Virus record (IMG/VR): IMGVR_UViG_3300032006_000041
Coordinates: 1-32,743 of that record
Reading direction: 5' to 3' (one strand)
Origin: a virus
DNA: 32,743 nt
The notes beneath the pieces are model-generated. The model saw nothing but the letters and a program-made list of their open reading frames with translations, ran no database searches and was not told the DNA's origin. This document shows, in pieces, positions 6,892 through 14,119 of this stretch (position 1 is its first letter; every line of letters starts with the position of its first letter). Made by a program: the position numbers and the translations under genes.

Positions 6892-8216
6892 ACTCCAACT
6901 CCTGCCATGTCTACAAAGGTCATTGCCAGTGCGTCTGCTTCATCTGGAGAGTTTGCCATCTTCTGCTTGCTCTCAAGAATCACGCTCCTGTCAGAGCGGA
7001 TTTCATAACGCCTGCTCACCAGTTGCCCAATTAAAGTGTCCTCATTGGGAATCTGCCCATTCTCTGAAAGCCAGTCCTTCATTGCAAACCAAGCCTCTGT
7101 GGTCTGGTTGCCAAATTCCTGCCCCCTACTAGCCTTTGCCCCTGCTCTAAAGGGGACTATGTTCTTATGCCCTATTGTTTCCCTTAATCGGTCTGTCACA
7201 CCACCACCAAGTCCTGTGTCATCAATTACCACTGTGTCCACGTTGTTGTCTGTTGCATACCTTCCAATCCATCCTGCTATTGTCATCAAGTCCCTGCCCT
7301 GAGTCTGCCATACCATCTCTGCTACATCACCTTGCCTTTTAAAGACCACTGTCTTGTCTTTTCCGAATCTTGCTATGTCACAGCCCAGAATAACCTCTCC
7401 CTGCGGCTCTGAGAGCCTTTGGGTGGCTTCCCTGACAACAGCTAGGTTAATAACAGTGTCATCCAACTCCTCAACAAACTCAGCCAGTACACTTCCCCTA
7501 AACAGTGGGGAGTCTTCACCCCATTCCACCTTCCTTTCCTCAACATCATCCATGGTCATCATCCCTGCCACTATCACATCATTCTCAATGACGTTGGGGG
7601 TATCATATGCCGATATACTAATAGACTTCCAGACATCCCTTCTTCCATGGTGGCTATCATAGAATTCACCAGATGAAACAAAAGCATTCCCTGTCATCAG
7701 GATACATTTGGGGTTAAGCCTTCTGAGGGCGTTTATTTCCTCTCTTGATACAGCATGAGCCTCTGTTACGATACACAGCAAATTGGGGCTGTGGAAGCCC
7801 TGCATGTGGAACTCATCACCTGATGAGAACCCCAAGGCATAGTGCTGTTCATCAAGATAGTATCTTGGAGTCTGGAACATCCTGCCCTTGAACGGAACTC
7901 TGGAGTTCCTGTAAGCATGTCTGACCTCATTCCAGACGATTTCATGGACTTGCCTATATGTTGGCCCAGTGACAATGACCTTGGACGGATATGCCATACA
8001 CATCCACCACAATAGTGTCCTTGCGGCAGTCCAGTCTTTGCCAGAGCCGTTGCACCCAACAACAGACACCCTGCGGTTGTTTTTCACAGCTTCCATGATT
8101 TCCAGTTGCTTGTCATAGGGTGTTGCCCCTAAGACATTCTCCATGAAGAATCTAGGATTCTGTAAATTCTGGAAGACTACCTCTTGGGGGGATTTCTTCT
8201 TCTGGGAAATAACCAT
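6885..8216 (-). CDS. terL: Terminase large subunit
   Basis: A 443-residue packaging motor. Walker A is GCNGSGKD at residues 54-61. The Walker B-like/adjacent catalytic region reads LLCIVTEAHAV, and motif III is probably CILMTGN. The C-terminal RNase H-like nuclease shows its acidic residues in LGCDIARFGKD, VVIDDTGLGGG and SPDEADALAM. The N-terminal LQNPRFFMENVLG segment is also common in these enzymes. The start at 8216 overlaps terS by 65 bases. The next in-frame ATG would remove that conserved N terminus, so the longer form is preferred. The enzyme cuts and translocates DNA into proheads through the portal with TerS. Confidence 0.95.
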   Translation of the reverse strand: MVISQKKKSPQEVVFQNLQNPRFFMENVLGATPYDKQLEIMEAVKNNRRVSVVGCNGSGKDWTAARTLLWWMCMAYPSKVIVTGPTYRQVHEIVWNEVRHAYRNSRVPFKGRMFQTPRYYLDEQHYALGFSSGDEFHMQGFHSPNLLCIVTEAHAVSREEINALRRLNPKCILMTGNAFVSSGEFYDSHHGRRDVWKSISISAYDTPNVIENDVIVAGMMTMDDVEERKVEWGEDSPLFRGSVLAEFVEELDDTVINLAVVREATQRLSEPQGEVILGCDIARFGKDKTVVFKRQGDVAEMVWQTQGRDLMTIAGWIGRYATDNNVDTVVIDDTGLGGGVTDRLRETIGHKNIVPFRAGAKASRGQEFGNQTTEAWFAMKDWLSENGQIPNEDTLIGQLVSRRYEIRSDRSVILESKQKMANSPDEADALAMTFVDMAGVGVW

Positions 8217-8619
8217 TAACTTCTGCCATCTTTGCTAGTTCATCAATGCTGATTTTTAACGGCCCTCCATCTGCTCCAGTGACCTGTGTTGGGGCATCCA
8301 GACCTGCAATGGCTCTTTGCCCTCCCAATATGGATAAACACATCTCTGTGGACTTGTAGTCCCCTGCCATTGCCTGATGCCAATGGGCTTGCAAGAGTTT
8401 CTCATATCTTGCCATGGTCATTGCTCTCAGATGGTCTGCTTGCTTGGATGTTGCGTCTGCCATTTCACCAAGGACTTTCTTGATGTCATGGTGGACTTGG
8501 ACATGGCTTATTCCTTGGACGTTAGCAATATCTCTGGTGGTACTGCCTGCCAGTTTCATTTCCAGTGCTTGATGTCTTCTCAACTGGATTTTTATGGTTT
8601 TCTCATTCTTCTTTGCCAT
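8152..8619 (-). CDS. terS: Terminase small subunit
   Basis: A 155-residue protein. The N terminus holds a helix-turn-helix (RRHQALEMKLAGSTTRDIA, then GISHVQVHHDIKKV), followed by a long helical region suited to ring oligomerisation and a flexible acidic C terminus that contacts the large subunit. It is directly upstream of and overlaps terL. It is the first gene after the boundary terminator. The ATG has no clear Shine-Dalgarno (upstream AGCAACTTAAC), unlike nearly all other genes here, so the leader is probably short or translation initiation is weak. Confidence 0.88.
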   Translation of the reverse strand: MAKKNEKTIKIQLRRHQALEMKLAGSTTRDIANVQGISHVQVHHDIKKVLGEMADATSKQADHLRAMTMARYEKLLQAHWHQAMAGDYKSTEMCLSILGGQRAIAGLDAPTQVTGADGGPLKISIDELAKMAEVNGYFPEEEIPPRGSLPEFTES

Positions 8620-8641
8620 GTTAAGTTGCTGTAATGCTAAG

Positions 8642-8671
8642 TATATATTATTTCTATTTTCTATTACTTAA
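8642..8671 (-). promoter_or_regulatory. Possible late promoter
   Basis: The AT-rich stretch between the boundary hairpin and terS contains TTAAGT, 18 bases, then TATATA on the minus strand. Transcription would start about 16 bases before the terS ATG. The -35 is poor and the region lacks the shared early motif, which would suit a late promoter that needs another factor. This is tentative. Confidence 0.25.
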
Positions 8672-8680
8672 TATATATAA

Positions 8681-8717
8681 CATAACACCCCCCCTCTGTA
8701 AGAGGGGGGGCGTTATG
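8681..8717 (-). terminator. Boundary hairpin / terminator between early and late blocks
   Basis: An inverted repeat of 17 bp: arms cataacaccccccctct and agagggggggcgttatg around a 3-base loop. The single mismatch on the plus strand is a G-U pair in minus-strand RNA, which argues that it works in the minus direction. It is followed by TTATATATATT. It lies after the last early gene and before terS. It shares CATAAC...GTTATGTTATA with the hairpin at 21168. Confidence 0.8.
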
Positions 8718-8755
8718 TCTTAATAAGTATTAAACTGGTTTAGAACTATTAACTG

Positions 8756-10045
8756 TTATGCCACGTTAATCTCCTTTCGGTCTATTGCATCCTGCCTTAG
8801 AGCAGAAGCAATGTTCTTGGCGTTTCGGATGGCTTTATACAAGCCCTGAGACTGGATGTCATAAGGGTGTTTGTTGTTAGAAATATTCATGTCTTCCAGA
8901 TAAGCAACTGCACCGCTTAATTCACTGATTAGTTGGTTCATATTGGAATGAACTACTGTTTCAAACTTTACTGGGGAAGGTGCTATAGAATGGTCAATTT
9001 CTGGCTCTGGTATTGGCAAGAAATTGTCATCTAATAGCGGTGTTTCTGGAATCTCCTCTGGTTGTGTGAGAGTAAAAGTAGATTCTGCATAAATTAATCC
9101 ATACATTTTGCCTTCTAAAGTATGTTTCTTTTCAAGTAGCCTTCTTTCTGTAGCAGGCCACTCAAAGGCTTTTTTCATTGACCCATTAGCATCCTCTGAT
9201 TCTGTTTCCAACTCTATTTTTACTTTGGTAAGTTCTTTTTGTATTTTCTCATGAGCCACCGTCATTGCTTCTTTAAAGGTGGGTGTTTTGGGGGTTTCTG
9301 GCTCTGGGGGCATTTCCCCCAGAGAACCGTCTAGATTGCGGTGTGGGACTTCAAAGGTAGTGCTTTCATGACATGCACTGCACATGTTCTCAATGTTCTC
9401 ATCCTCATCTGCACCACAGCAGATTGAAAGCCTTTCTTCCTCTTCTGGTTGCTCCACTACTTGCTTGCTCTCTATGACTGTCAGGGTAAAAGCATCCTTT
9501 TTTAATTCCCCTGTAATGAACCAAGCAATTACGGTGTTATAGGTAGGAAGACCATTACTGCCCCTGATAATAACTTTGTGGTCTGACTTTCGTACCCTGT
9601 TTGCATAGACCGCTATGTTTCCACTACTCATTGGAGGGGCTTTGATAGCGGTTATTACCCAGTGGGTGGACTTTCCCCAATCGTAGAATTTCTGTTCAAC
9701 AACTGTCCCTACTTCTAACTGGTCTAAACTTGTAACCTGCTCTGGGGAGGCATACTGCCTATCCCCTTTGTGGAGCAAGGATTCTCTTGCTTCTGTCATC
9801 TCTTCTGATGTTCTGCCGTTCCCTACCAACTCCTCTCTTACATATTCCAATACTGGGAGAGGGGAATTTTTCCTGCCATCATGTCTTACATACATTTTCA
9901 AGCACCTGCCACATGTGACCTCTTCCCAGTTGGAACTTACTGTCATTCCACTCTGAACCATCTTCTTGTTGCATCTTGCCTGTGTAGTTGCCTCAACAAC
10001 TCCCTCTGTGAATATTCCTCCAACTGCATGTACTGTGTTGCTCAT
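8756..10045 (-). CDS. Multi-zinc-motif protein, unknown
   Basis: A 429-residue early protein. The N terminus contains a Cys-rich segment (ARCNKK ... VTCGRCLKMYV, residues about 24-52) of a type seen in many phage and plasmid proteins with a 'vTCxxCL' ending. A beta-rich region follows with STHWVITAI, as in small domains that handle variable-length inserts. A second Cys cluster near residue 215-230 (ICCGAD...MCSACHE) looks like a zinc ribbon. The C-terminal half is highly charged and helical with Pro-rich linkers. I do not recognise the whole protein. It is the last gene of the early block, has its own promoter at 10087-10116 and is followed by the boundary terminator. Confidence 0.6.
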   Translation of the reverse strand: MSNTVHAVGGIFTEGVVEATTQARCNKKMVQSGMTVSSNWEEVTCGRCLKMYVRHDGRKNSPLPVLEYVREELVGNGRTSEEMTEARESLLHKGDRQYASPEQVTSLDQLEVGTVVEQKFYDWGKSTHWVITAIKAPPMSSGNIAVYANRVRKSDHKVIIRGSNGLPTYNTVIAWFITGELKKDAFTLTVIESKQVVEQPEEEERLSICCGADEDENIENMCSACHESTTFEVPHRNLDGSLGEMPPEPETPKTPTFKEAMTVAHEKIQKELTKVKIELETESEDANGSMKKAFEWPATERRLLEKKHTLEGKMYGLIYAESTFTLTQPEEIPETPLLDDNFLPIPEPEIDHSIAPSPVKFETVVHSNMNQLISELSGAVAYLEDMNISNNKHPYDIQSQGLYKAIRNAKNIASALRQDAIDRKEINVA

Positions 10046-10086
10046 AACTAACTCCTTTATATGAGGCTTTGTTTTAATATGAAGTC

Positions 10087-10116
10087 ATTCTCTCATACTT
10101 ACTTTACACATGTCAA
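10087..10116 (-). promoter_or_regulatory. Sigma70-like promoter with shared operator motif
   Basis: The minus strand reads TTGACATGTGTAAA, then a spacer of 18 ending in TGA and GAGAAT (extended -10). The motif overlaps the last codons of the upstream gene (encoding LTCVK), so the promoter is embedded in coding sequence. It drives the gene starting at 10045. Confidence 0.65.
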
Positions 10117-10878
10117 GCACTTTAATAACTCATGCCCTCTGTTCCAATGTTGTTGAGGGTCTTGGATGTATTCCTTGTTGTCACATTGGCTATTTGTGCA
10201 GTTCGCAACCATGGCATACCTTGTCCCCAACCTGCTGTTATAAGGTTGGCTTTTAAGGGACTTAATTTCCATCTTTGGGGCTTCATCTGATGCAAGGAAT
10301 GGGCTTGTTAGCATAAGTCCCTCACATCTCCTGCAATGGCGTTTTCCTGTCATGAAACTATGGACTGAAGCATGGGTTACCCTGAACCCCTTTCCAAAAT
10401 TACCCAATGTCTGGGCATCTTTATTTGCCATTAGTTCGTTGTGGAATTTCTGTGGAACTTCAGGCCCAGTAATTCCAAGTAATCGCCCCTGATACCTTGT
10501 ACTTTCCACATCTCCATATTGGTCTTTTCTAAAGTTGTTATCAAGATTCCCATATTCATCAACATGGGCATAGAGGACTCTTTCACGCTGTTGCCCTACA
10601 TGAAGATGGAGGTTTGTGGTTTGAGTCCTTTCAAGAACTAACCTGAAAGTCTGGAATCCCCTCACTCCACTCACGGTAATAGGGCTTATTGGATAAGTAG
10701 CAAAGCCTGTTCCCATATCAGATATTATTTGGGCTATGGAATCCCCATAAATAGCGTCTGCTCCTCTCACCAGATTTCCGTCAGCATCAAGCACCTCTTT
10801 CTGGTATCCCCATTGCTCTTTAGCCCCTACTACCTTCACTGATGCCAGTATCCATTGGTATGTAACTTTTGTTGCCAT
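10099..10878 (-). CDS. Zinc-ribbon protein, unknown
   Basis: A 259-residue protein. The N-terminal part is beta-rich with aromatic residues, and the middle has RERVLYAHVDEYGNL. The C-terminal part carries CRRCEGLML (about residue 185), CTNSQCDN and CLTC at the very end, which could bind two zinc ions. I start it at the ATG at 10878, which has AAAGGAGTTAAAA before it. A longer frame reaching 10965 would run through a hairpin and lacks an RBS. No family is recognised. It follows a hairpin after the upstream gene and its 3' end contains the next promoter. Confidence 0.6.
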   Translation of the reverse strand: MATKVTYQWILASVKVVGAKEQWGYQKEVLDADGNLVRGADAIYGDSIAQIISDMGTGFATYPISPITVSGVRGFQTFRLVLERTQTTNLHLHVGQQRERVLYAHVDEYGNLDNNFRKDQYGDVESTRYQGRLLGITGPEVPQKFHNELMANKDAQTLGNFGKGFRVTHASVHSFMTGKRHCRRCEGLMLTSPFLASDEAPKMEIKSLKSQPYNSRLGTRYAMVANCTNSQCDNKEYIQDPQQHWNRGHELLKCLTCVK

Positions 10879-10903
10879 TTTTAACTCCTTTAATATGGCT
10901 TGT

Positions 10904-10923
10904 GGAGGGGCTTTCGCCCCTCC
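10904..10923 (-). promoter_or_regulatory. GNRA-capped intergenic hairpin
   Basis: On the minus-strand RNA, GGAGGGGC-GAAA-GCCCCTCC: a perfect 8-bp stem with a GAAA tetraloop. It lies a few bases after the stop of the upstream gene and 15 bases before the next RBS. There is no U-tract on the minus side (the T-run is on the plus side), so it is more likely a processing, stability or translation-control element than a terminator. Confidence 0.6.
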
Positions 10924-10930
10924 TTTTTGT

Positions 10931-11383
10931 TTATAATGCCCCTGTCCAATGAACGTTATCTGCATAAGATTCTGTACCGTTCAAAAGGTTGCCCCTGCTG
11001 TAGTTTGTTGCAGGCTTTTTCCATGAAGCGGATTTTAAGATGTCCCCAAATTGGAATCCAAACTTGTTATCCTTGCTTACCACTATGAAGCTATGGACTG
11101 ATGTCCCCATTGTGCCTTCTCCTTCCCCTTTAACTAGCTTGATGTACTCCCTTCCAACATTCCATGCTAGTCGCATTGCAAATTCTGCCTCTTTCTCTGC
11201 ATGGTACTCTTTTAACCACTCCACCTTTTCTATAGATTCCTCTGACAATATGTCAGGTACGAAATTTCTTTGTTGTGCGTTCCATGCTTTGTAGTGTGCA
11301 ACAACATGGTCTGCATACTGAAATAATTCCTCTGCTATTTCTGGAAACTTCTTTGCCGCCTGCTCTGTAGTTAATGTTGCCAT
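10931..11383 (-). CDS. Small early protein, unknown
   Basis: A 150-residue protein. The N-terminal two thirds are helical and acidic/aromatic (FPEIAEELFQYADHVVAHYK). The C-terminal third contains SVHSFIVVSKDNKFGFQFGDIL, probably beta. The first gene after its own shared-motif promoter (11425-11454), with AAGGAG and an ATG. No recognised domain. The SVHSF string also occurs in the next gene (ASVHSFMTG), which may mean the two share a short domain or are paralogs over part of their length. Confidence 0.6.
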   Translation of the reverse strand: MATLTTEQAAKKFPEIAEELFQYADHVVAHYKAWNAQQRNFVPDILSEESIEKVEWLKEYHAEKEAEFAMRLAWNVGREYIKLVKGEGEGTMGTSVHSFIVVSKDNKFGFQFGDILKSASWKKPATNYSRGNLLNGTESYADNVHWTGAL

Positions 11384-11424
11384 TTGATACTCCTTTTTTT
11401 ATTGGCTGTTTAACTTATGGGAGT

Positions 11425-11454
11425 ATTAAACCATAGTTACTTTACATGTGTCAA
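11425..11454 (-). promoter_or_regulatory. Sigma70-like promoter with shared operator motif
   Basis: Minus strand TTGACACATGTAAA, spacer of 18 ending in TGG, then TTTAAT: five of six bases of the -10 consensus plus an extended -10 TG. Nearly identical to the promoter at 13492-13521 over the whole element. Confidence 0.75.
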
Positions 11455-11473
11455 TAGAGAAATAGAGCAATTA

Positions 11474-11638
11474 TTATATTGGCTCTAAATCCCATAAGTT
11501 CTGGAGTTCCTCATCCCACAGTCCTGCGTCTTTTAAAGCCTCCTGTAAGCCTGTTCTGCGGTTTTCCACCATGGTGTCCAGTAAAGGACTGTCATAGACC
11601 TCAACAGCCCTTTCTTCTTCTATGTCATACAGTTTCAT
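11474..11638 (-). CDS. Small acidic protein, unknown
   Basis: A 54-residue acidic helical protein if begun at the ATG at 11638, which is preceded by GGAG at a good distance and overlaps the upstream stop by 14 bases. Longer versions start at 11644, 11650 or 11683 within the upstream gene. It has no recognised family. Its acidic character (DIEEERAVEVYDSPLLD) is typical of small host-takeover proteins, which is only a suggestion. Confidence 0.5.
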   Translation of the reverse strand: MKLYDIEEERAVEVYDSPLLDTMVENRRTGLQEALKDAGLWDEELQNLWDLEPI

Positions 11639-11879
11639 TGCCATCTCCATATACCCTTCTGTGTAGTTCTTCCAATGATGCAATAATTCTGTTTTTGGGG
11701 TGGGTATTCCATGAGTAGTAGCAAGTAGGCAGACCTAGTGGAGTGTTTTGTCTTGTGCAATAGGCATTTCCTTTTTTTTCCTCAAGGGCAGAGCCGCACT
11801 GGAAGCATTTGTTCACACTGTCTGGAGGAAGTTCATCCCTCATTGAATCAATAATTCTGTCATTCCCTTCATGGCTCAT
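11625..11879 (-). CDS. Small zinc-finger protein (Lar-like layout)
   Basis: An 84-residue protein with CFQCG, then YCTRQ, LPTCYYSWNTHPK and a C-terminal helix. The order Cys-x2-Cys, Cys, Cys, Trp-Asn resembles small phage zinc fingers such as the Lar restriction-alleviation family, in which 'WN' follows the last Cys. The spacing is not a clear match, so I give the call as zinc finger only. The ATG overlaps the upstream stop (ATGA), showing coupling with the upstream gene. Confidence 0.55.
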   Translation of the reverse strand: MSHEGNDRIIDSMRDELPPDSVNKCFQCGSALEEKKGNAYCTRQNTPLGLPTCYYSWNTHPKNRIIASLEELHRRVYGDGNETV

Positions 11880-12304
11880 ACTGTCACCTTTTCAGCCTCT
11901 GCTCTTGCATTGAAAGCAAGAGCCTTGGCCTTCCTTGATACTGATATGTTTTTAATCCCTGAGAAACTCTTCTTGCCCCATTTCCCCTGTTCATCTGTGA
12001 ACTTGTACCACTGGTATCCAATCTGGAAATAAAAGTGATTTCCCCAGACTACATCCAATATCATCTTTACTCTCAAGTGAACCTCTGGTTGCTCATCTGT
12101 ATTGGTGAACCGTGGCATGATTACCACGTCTGCATCCATTACATGGTCAAAGTGCCTTCCCCCATGTCCAGTCTTGAGTCTGGGGGGAGAAATCTTCTTG
12201 GCATAGAATGCCGTATCCTCTGAAAATATCTGTACATGGTCATAATACCGTTTGCTCTTCTGGTCAGCAGTACCAACAACCACGATTGCGGAGAACTGTG
12301 TCAT
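11876..12304 (-). CDS. Unknown early protein
   Basis: A 142-residue protein. The first 70 residues alternate hydrophobic and charged residues (FSAIVVVGTADQ...) and contain HVMDADVVIMPRF. The rest has WGNHFYFQIGYQWYKFTDEQGKW and a basic, Ala-rich C-terminal helix. The composition is that of a compact alpha/beta protein. I recognise no family. It is coupled to both neighbours by ATGA overlaps. Confidence 0.55.
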   Translation of the reverse strand: MTQFSAIVVVGTADQKSKRYYDHVQIFSEDTAFYAKKISPPRLKTGHGGRHFDHVMDADVVIMPRFTNTDEQPEVHLRVKMILDVVWGNHFYFQIGYQWYKFTDEQGKWGKKSFSGIKNISVSRKAKALAFNARAEAEKVTV

Positions 12305-12837
12305 GAAGCCACCTCTTCTTCTACCACTGGGAAATCCTGAATAATAGCCCTTGGAGATATGTCTGCATTTAAGGACAATTTCTTGCCATGCTTCTTGGCA
12401 TAGACCCAGTTGTATCCATTGTCACAAAGATGCCCTAAGTCTCCACCTGTCCAGAATTCTCCTGCCCTCTTGTCCAAATATTCACCATGCTCATTTGGCC
12501 TAATACCCAGAACACTCATAATGTCCTTAATTAAGTCCTGCATCCACAACACATCAATTGGTTGTTCATGTGGAGGATAAGATTCAGAATAATCCCTGAC
12601 TTCTGCCCTGCTCATGCGGAAGATGTTGGACAGTACCATTTTGAATGTCCCTGTCCTCTTGTATCTGCCATTAACTGCCCCATCCACAACCTCCAGTTCT
12701 TTTTCCTCCACAAAAGTAAACTTGGGGTCTAACAGTTTGAGGGTGTTCATCAGAACTTCATTCATCTCCCTGTTCTGTTTTTTCAAGCCGTTAATTTGCT
12801 TGGCCTGCAATTCAATTGTTTCACTCATCCTAGGCAT
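12301..12837 (-). CDS. Coiled-coil protein, unknown
   Basis: A 178-residue protein. Residues 5-40 form a probable coiled coil (ETIELQAKQINGLKKQNREM). A mixed middle follows with FKMVLSNIFRMSRAEVRDY and a C-terminal part rich in Trp, Gly and Asp. The start has AAAGGAGTTATAAA before ATG. It is the first of a chain of four overlapping genes (12837 to 11474). No promoter motif is visible just upstream, so it is probably read from the promoter at 13492. Confidence 0.55.
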   Translation of the reverse strand: MPRMSETIELQAKQINGLKKQNREMNEVLMNTLKLLDPKFTFVEEKELEVVDGAVNGRYKRTGTFKMVLSNIFRMSRAEVRDYSESYPPHEQPIDVLWMQDLIKDIMSVLGIRPNEHGEYLDKRAGEFWTGGDLGHLCDNGYNWVYAKKHGKKLSLNADISPRAIIQDFPVVEEEVAS

Positions 12838-12932
12838 TTTATAACTCCTTTTTTTGTTATGCCTTTTTTATATCTCTGTGGGGACTTTATGGTCTGCCCC
12901 CAAGACCTGTGCATTTCATATTGCCTTCTATA

Positions 12933-12979
12933 CTTGAGGAGGAAAGTCCAGTTGCACTTCTCCCCTCTTCCCCCTCAAG
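12933..12979 (-). promoter_or_regulatory. Long intergenic hairpin
   Basis: Arms CTTGAGGGGGAAG and CTTTCCTCCTCAAG on the minus-strand RNA pair over about 12 bp (one G-U pair, one bulge) around a loop of about 20 bases. It is the main structure in the 211-base gap between 12838 and 13048. No U-tract follows. It may be an RNA-processing or regulatory element, or a small RNA. Confidence 0.4.
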
Positions 12980-12985
12980 ACTAAT

Positions 12986-13045
12986 TTATGATTGCCAGTA
13001 AATTCTTATCTGCCCCATCCAAATCCTCACCCTGATATTCTTCAT
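12986..13045 (-). CDS. Possible 19-residue peptide
   Basis: ATG seven bases after an early-type AAGGAGTTA, which lies across the stop of the upstream gene. The peptide is basic and aromatic (MKNIRVRIWMGQIRIYWQS), and ends before the long hairpin. The RBS is strong, but the peptide is short. The other frame across the same bases also has an open, acidic stretch without a good start, so coding status is uncertain. Confidence 0.35.
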   Translation of the reverse strand: MKNIRVRIWMGQIRIYWQS

Positions 13046-13048
13046 AAG

Positions 13049-13459
13049 CTAACTCCTTACTTCCTTTTGATTTTCTTCCATCCAAGCCATGGCTCCTGCC
13101 GCATGAAGAGACATTGTTGTTCTCATGCAATTAGCATGGTGAACAGACTTCTTCTCTTTTTCCCATGACCTCTCACTGTTCCAACGTCCAGTTTCAATTC
13201 GGTAGACAACCTCATCTCCTGCCTTGACCCCTGTGCAAAACATATCTTGGATTGCAGGCTCTTCATTTTCATCAGACTCAGTGCAAGGGCTGTCAAACTT
13301 GGCAGTTATCACCTTGTAGAAATTCTCTGTGGCAATCATGAGGTCACCTTTGGTTGCCACTTCTTGCTCTTCACCAAGGCTGTTGGTGTAGGTCTTACCC
13401 TTGTAAACTGCCCTTTGGCTTGGCCCTAGTCCTCTGCCTTGTTTGCTTATTTCTACCAT
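13049..13459 (-). CDS. Protein with AKFDS zinc-binding domain
   Basis: A 136-residue protein. From about residue 50 it has ITAKFDSPC, then MFCTGVKAGDEVVY, W, and HHANCM. This arrangement (Cys, Cys, GD, His-x2-Cys) is seen in a small zinc-binding domain widespread in phage proteins, and the same layout occurs in the gene at 21374-21664. The N-terminal 50 residues are basic with a probable beta hairpin. The C terminus is Ala-rich. Its own shared-motif promoter lies 33 bases upstream, with AAGGAGTTA before the ATG. Function unknown; DNA or RNA binding is a reasonable guess. Confidence 0.6.
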   Translation of the reverse strand: MVEISKQGRGLGPSQRAVYKGKTYTNSLGEEQEVATKGDLMIATENFYKVITAKFDSPCTESDENEEPAIQDMFCTGVKAGDEVVYRIETGRWNSERSWEKEKKSVHHANCMRTTMSLHAAGAMAWMEENQKEVRS

Positions 13460-13491
13460 TCTTAACTCCTTACTTGTTTCTAACTACAGGT

Positions 13492-13521
13492 ATTAAACCA
13501 TATGTCATTTACATGTGTCAA
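13492..13521 (-). promoter_or_regulatory. Sigma70-like promoter with shared operator motif
   Basis: Minus strand TTGACACATGTAAA, spacer of 18 ending in TGG, then TTTAAT. Strong match to consensus -35 and extended -10. Drives the gene starting at 13459. Confidence 0.75.
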
Positions 13522-13541
13522 GCCTTTTTACCAACTAATTA

Positions 13542-13742
13542 TTATTTCTCTTTTCTTTTCTCTATTTCCTCTTCTATTTGATTGATTCTGCTTTGTTCAA
13601 AATGGTTCAACTCATCCTTAATCTTGAGGAAGATATTCTTATAGAAATCTGCCTCATATTTCTCCTCCATCAATTCCCTGTCACTTAAATACTGCACCCC
13701 CCTATTGTGGATGAAATAAAACCTTTCCTTTTCTATTCCCAT
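13542..13742 (-). CDS. Small coiled-coil protein, unknown
   Basis: A 66-residue protein that is charged and helical throughout, the last 30 residues probably a coiled coil (QIEEEIEKRKEK end). I start it at the ATG at 13742, which overlaps the upstream stop as TAATG with GGAG before it; an upstream frame extension would lie inside the previous gene. No family recognised. Confidence 0.6.
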   Translation of the reverse strand: MGIEKERFYFIHNRGVQYLSDRELMEEKYEADFYKNIFLKIKDELNHFEQSRINQIEEEIEKRKEK

Positions 13743-14119
13743 TAAAATAACTCCAATTGCTCCCCTTCTGGTTCTTCTCCCTTGATGTTCCAATATTGCA
13801 ACGGAAGCATGTATTGCTTGTTATGCCCCCTGTCCATTGTCTGGCACTTCTCTAAGAAGGTTGCAGAGTCCACGGAATACTCTTTGCCAGTATCAGATGT
13901 TTGAACTGTTATCTTGTAAACATAATTATCCTGATATGGAGATGTTTTAATCTCCTTGGTATCCAGAACCAAGTTCCTGAACATACTCACGTCAAAACAC
14001 CATGCAGGGGGCTTCTGGAGCATGTGCTTCTCCTCTGATACCCCAGACTTGATTAACACCCCTGCTTTCAACTGAGCCACCACCCTGCCGTCTTCTGTTC
14101 TGATTGCTTTCTCCCTCAT
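13742..14119 (-). CDS. Early protein with C-terminal beta-clamp-binding motif
   Basis: A 125-residue protein of unknown fold. The N-terminal part is basic, the middle beta-rich (NYVYKITVQTS). The last residues are GEQLELF followed by the stop. QLxLF at the extreme C terminus is the canonical pentapeptide by which bacterial proteins such as polymerases, MutS and Hda bind the DnaN sliding clamp. The phage could use it to bring a function to the clamp or to compete with host clamp users. No other domain is recognised. The ATG overlaps the stop of the AcrVA2-like gene (ATGA). Confidence 0.6.
   Translation of the reverse strand: MREKAIRTEDGRVVAQLKAGVLIKSGVSEEKHMLQKPPAWCFDVSMFRNLVLDTKEIKTSPYQDNYVYKITVQTSDTGKEYSVDSATFLEKCQTMDRGHNKQYMLPLQYWNIKGEEPEGEQLELF

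Noticed and set aside
7766-8062. Minus-strand frame inside terL
   Set aside because: It lies fully within the ATPase region of terL in another frame, which has its Walker A and other motifs intact.
10904-10930. Plus-strand intrinsic terminator (hairpin followed by a T-run)
   Set aside because: On the plus strand it would look like a terminator, but no plus-strand gene exists to terminate. The sense-strand loop is GNRA, so a role in minus-strand RNA is preferred.
12986-13090. An acidic open stretch (AYEEYQGEDLDGADKNLLAI) in the -1 frame after the gene at 13049
   Set aside because: It could be a C-terminal extension by frameshift, but there is no slippery sequence and no usable start with a ribosome site. 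A sequence error is possible but not shown.
13291-13296. Another TTGACA inside the gene at 13049-13459
   Set aside because: It lacks the YRTGTAAA extension and a -10 element and lies in coding sequence.
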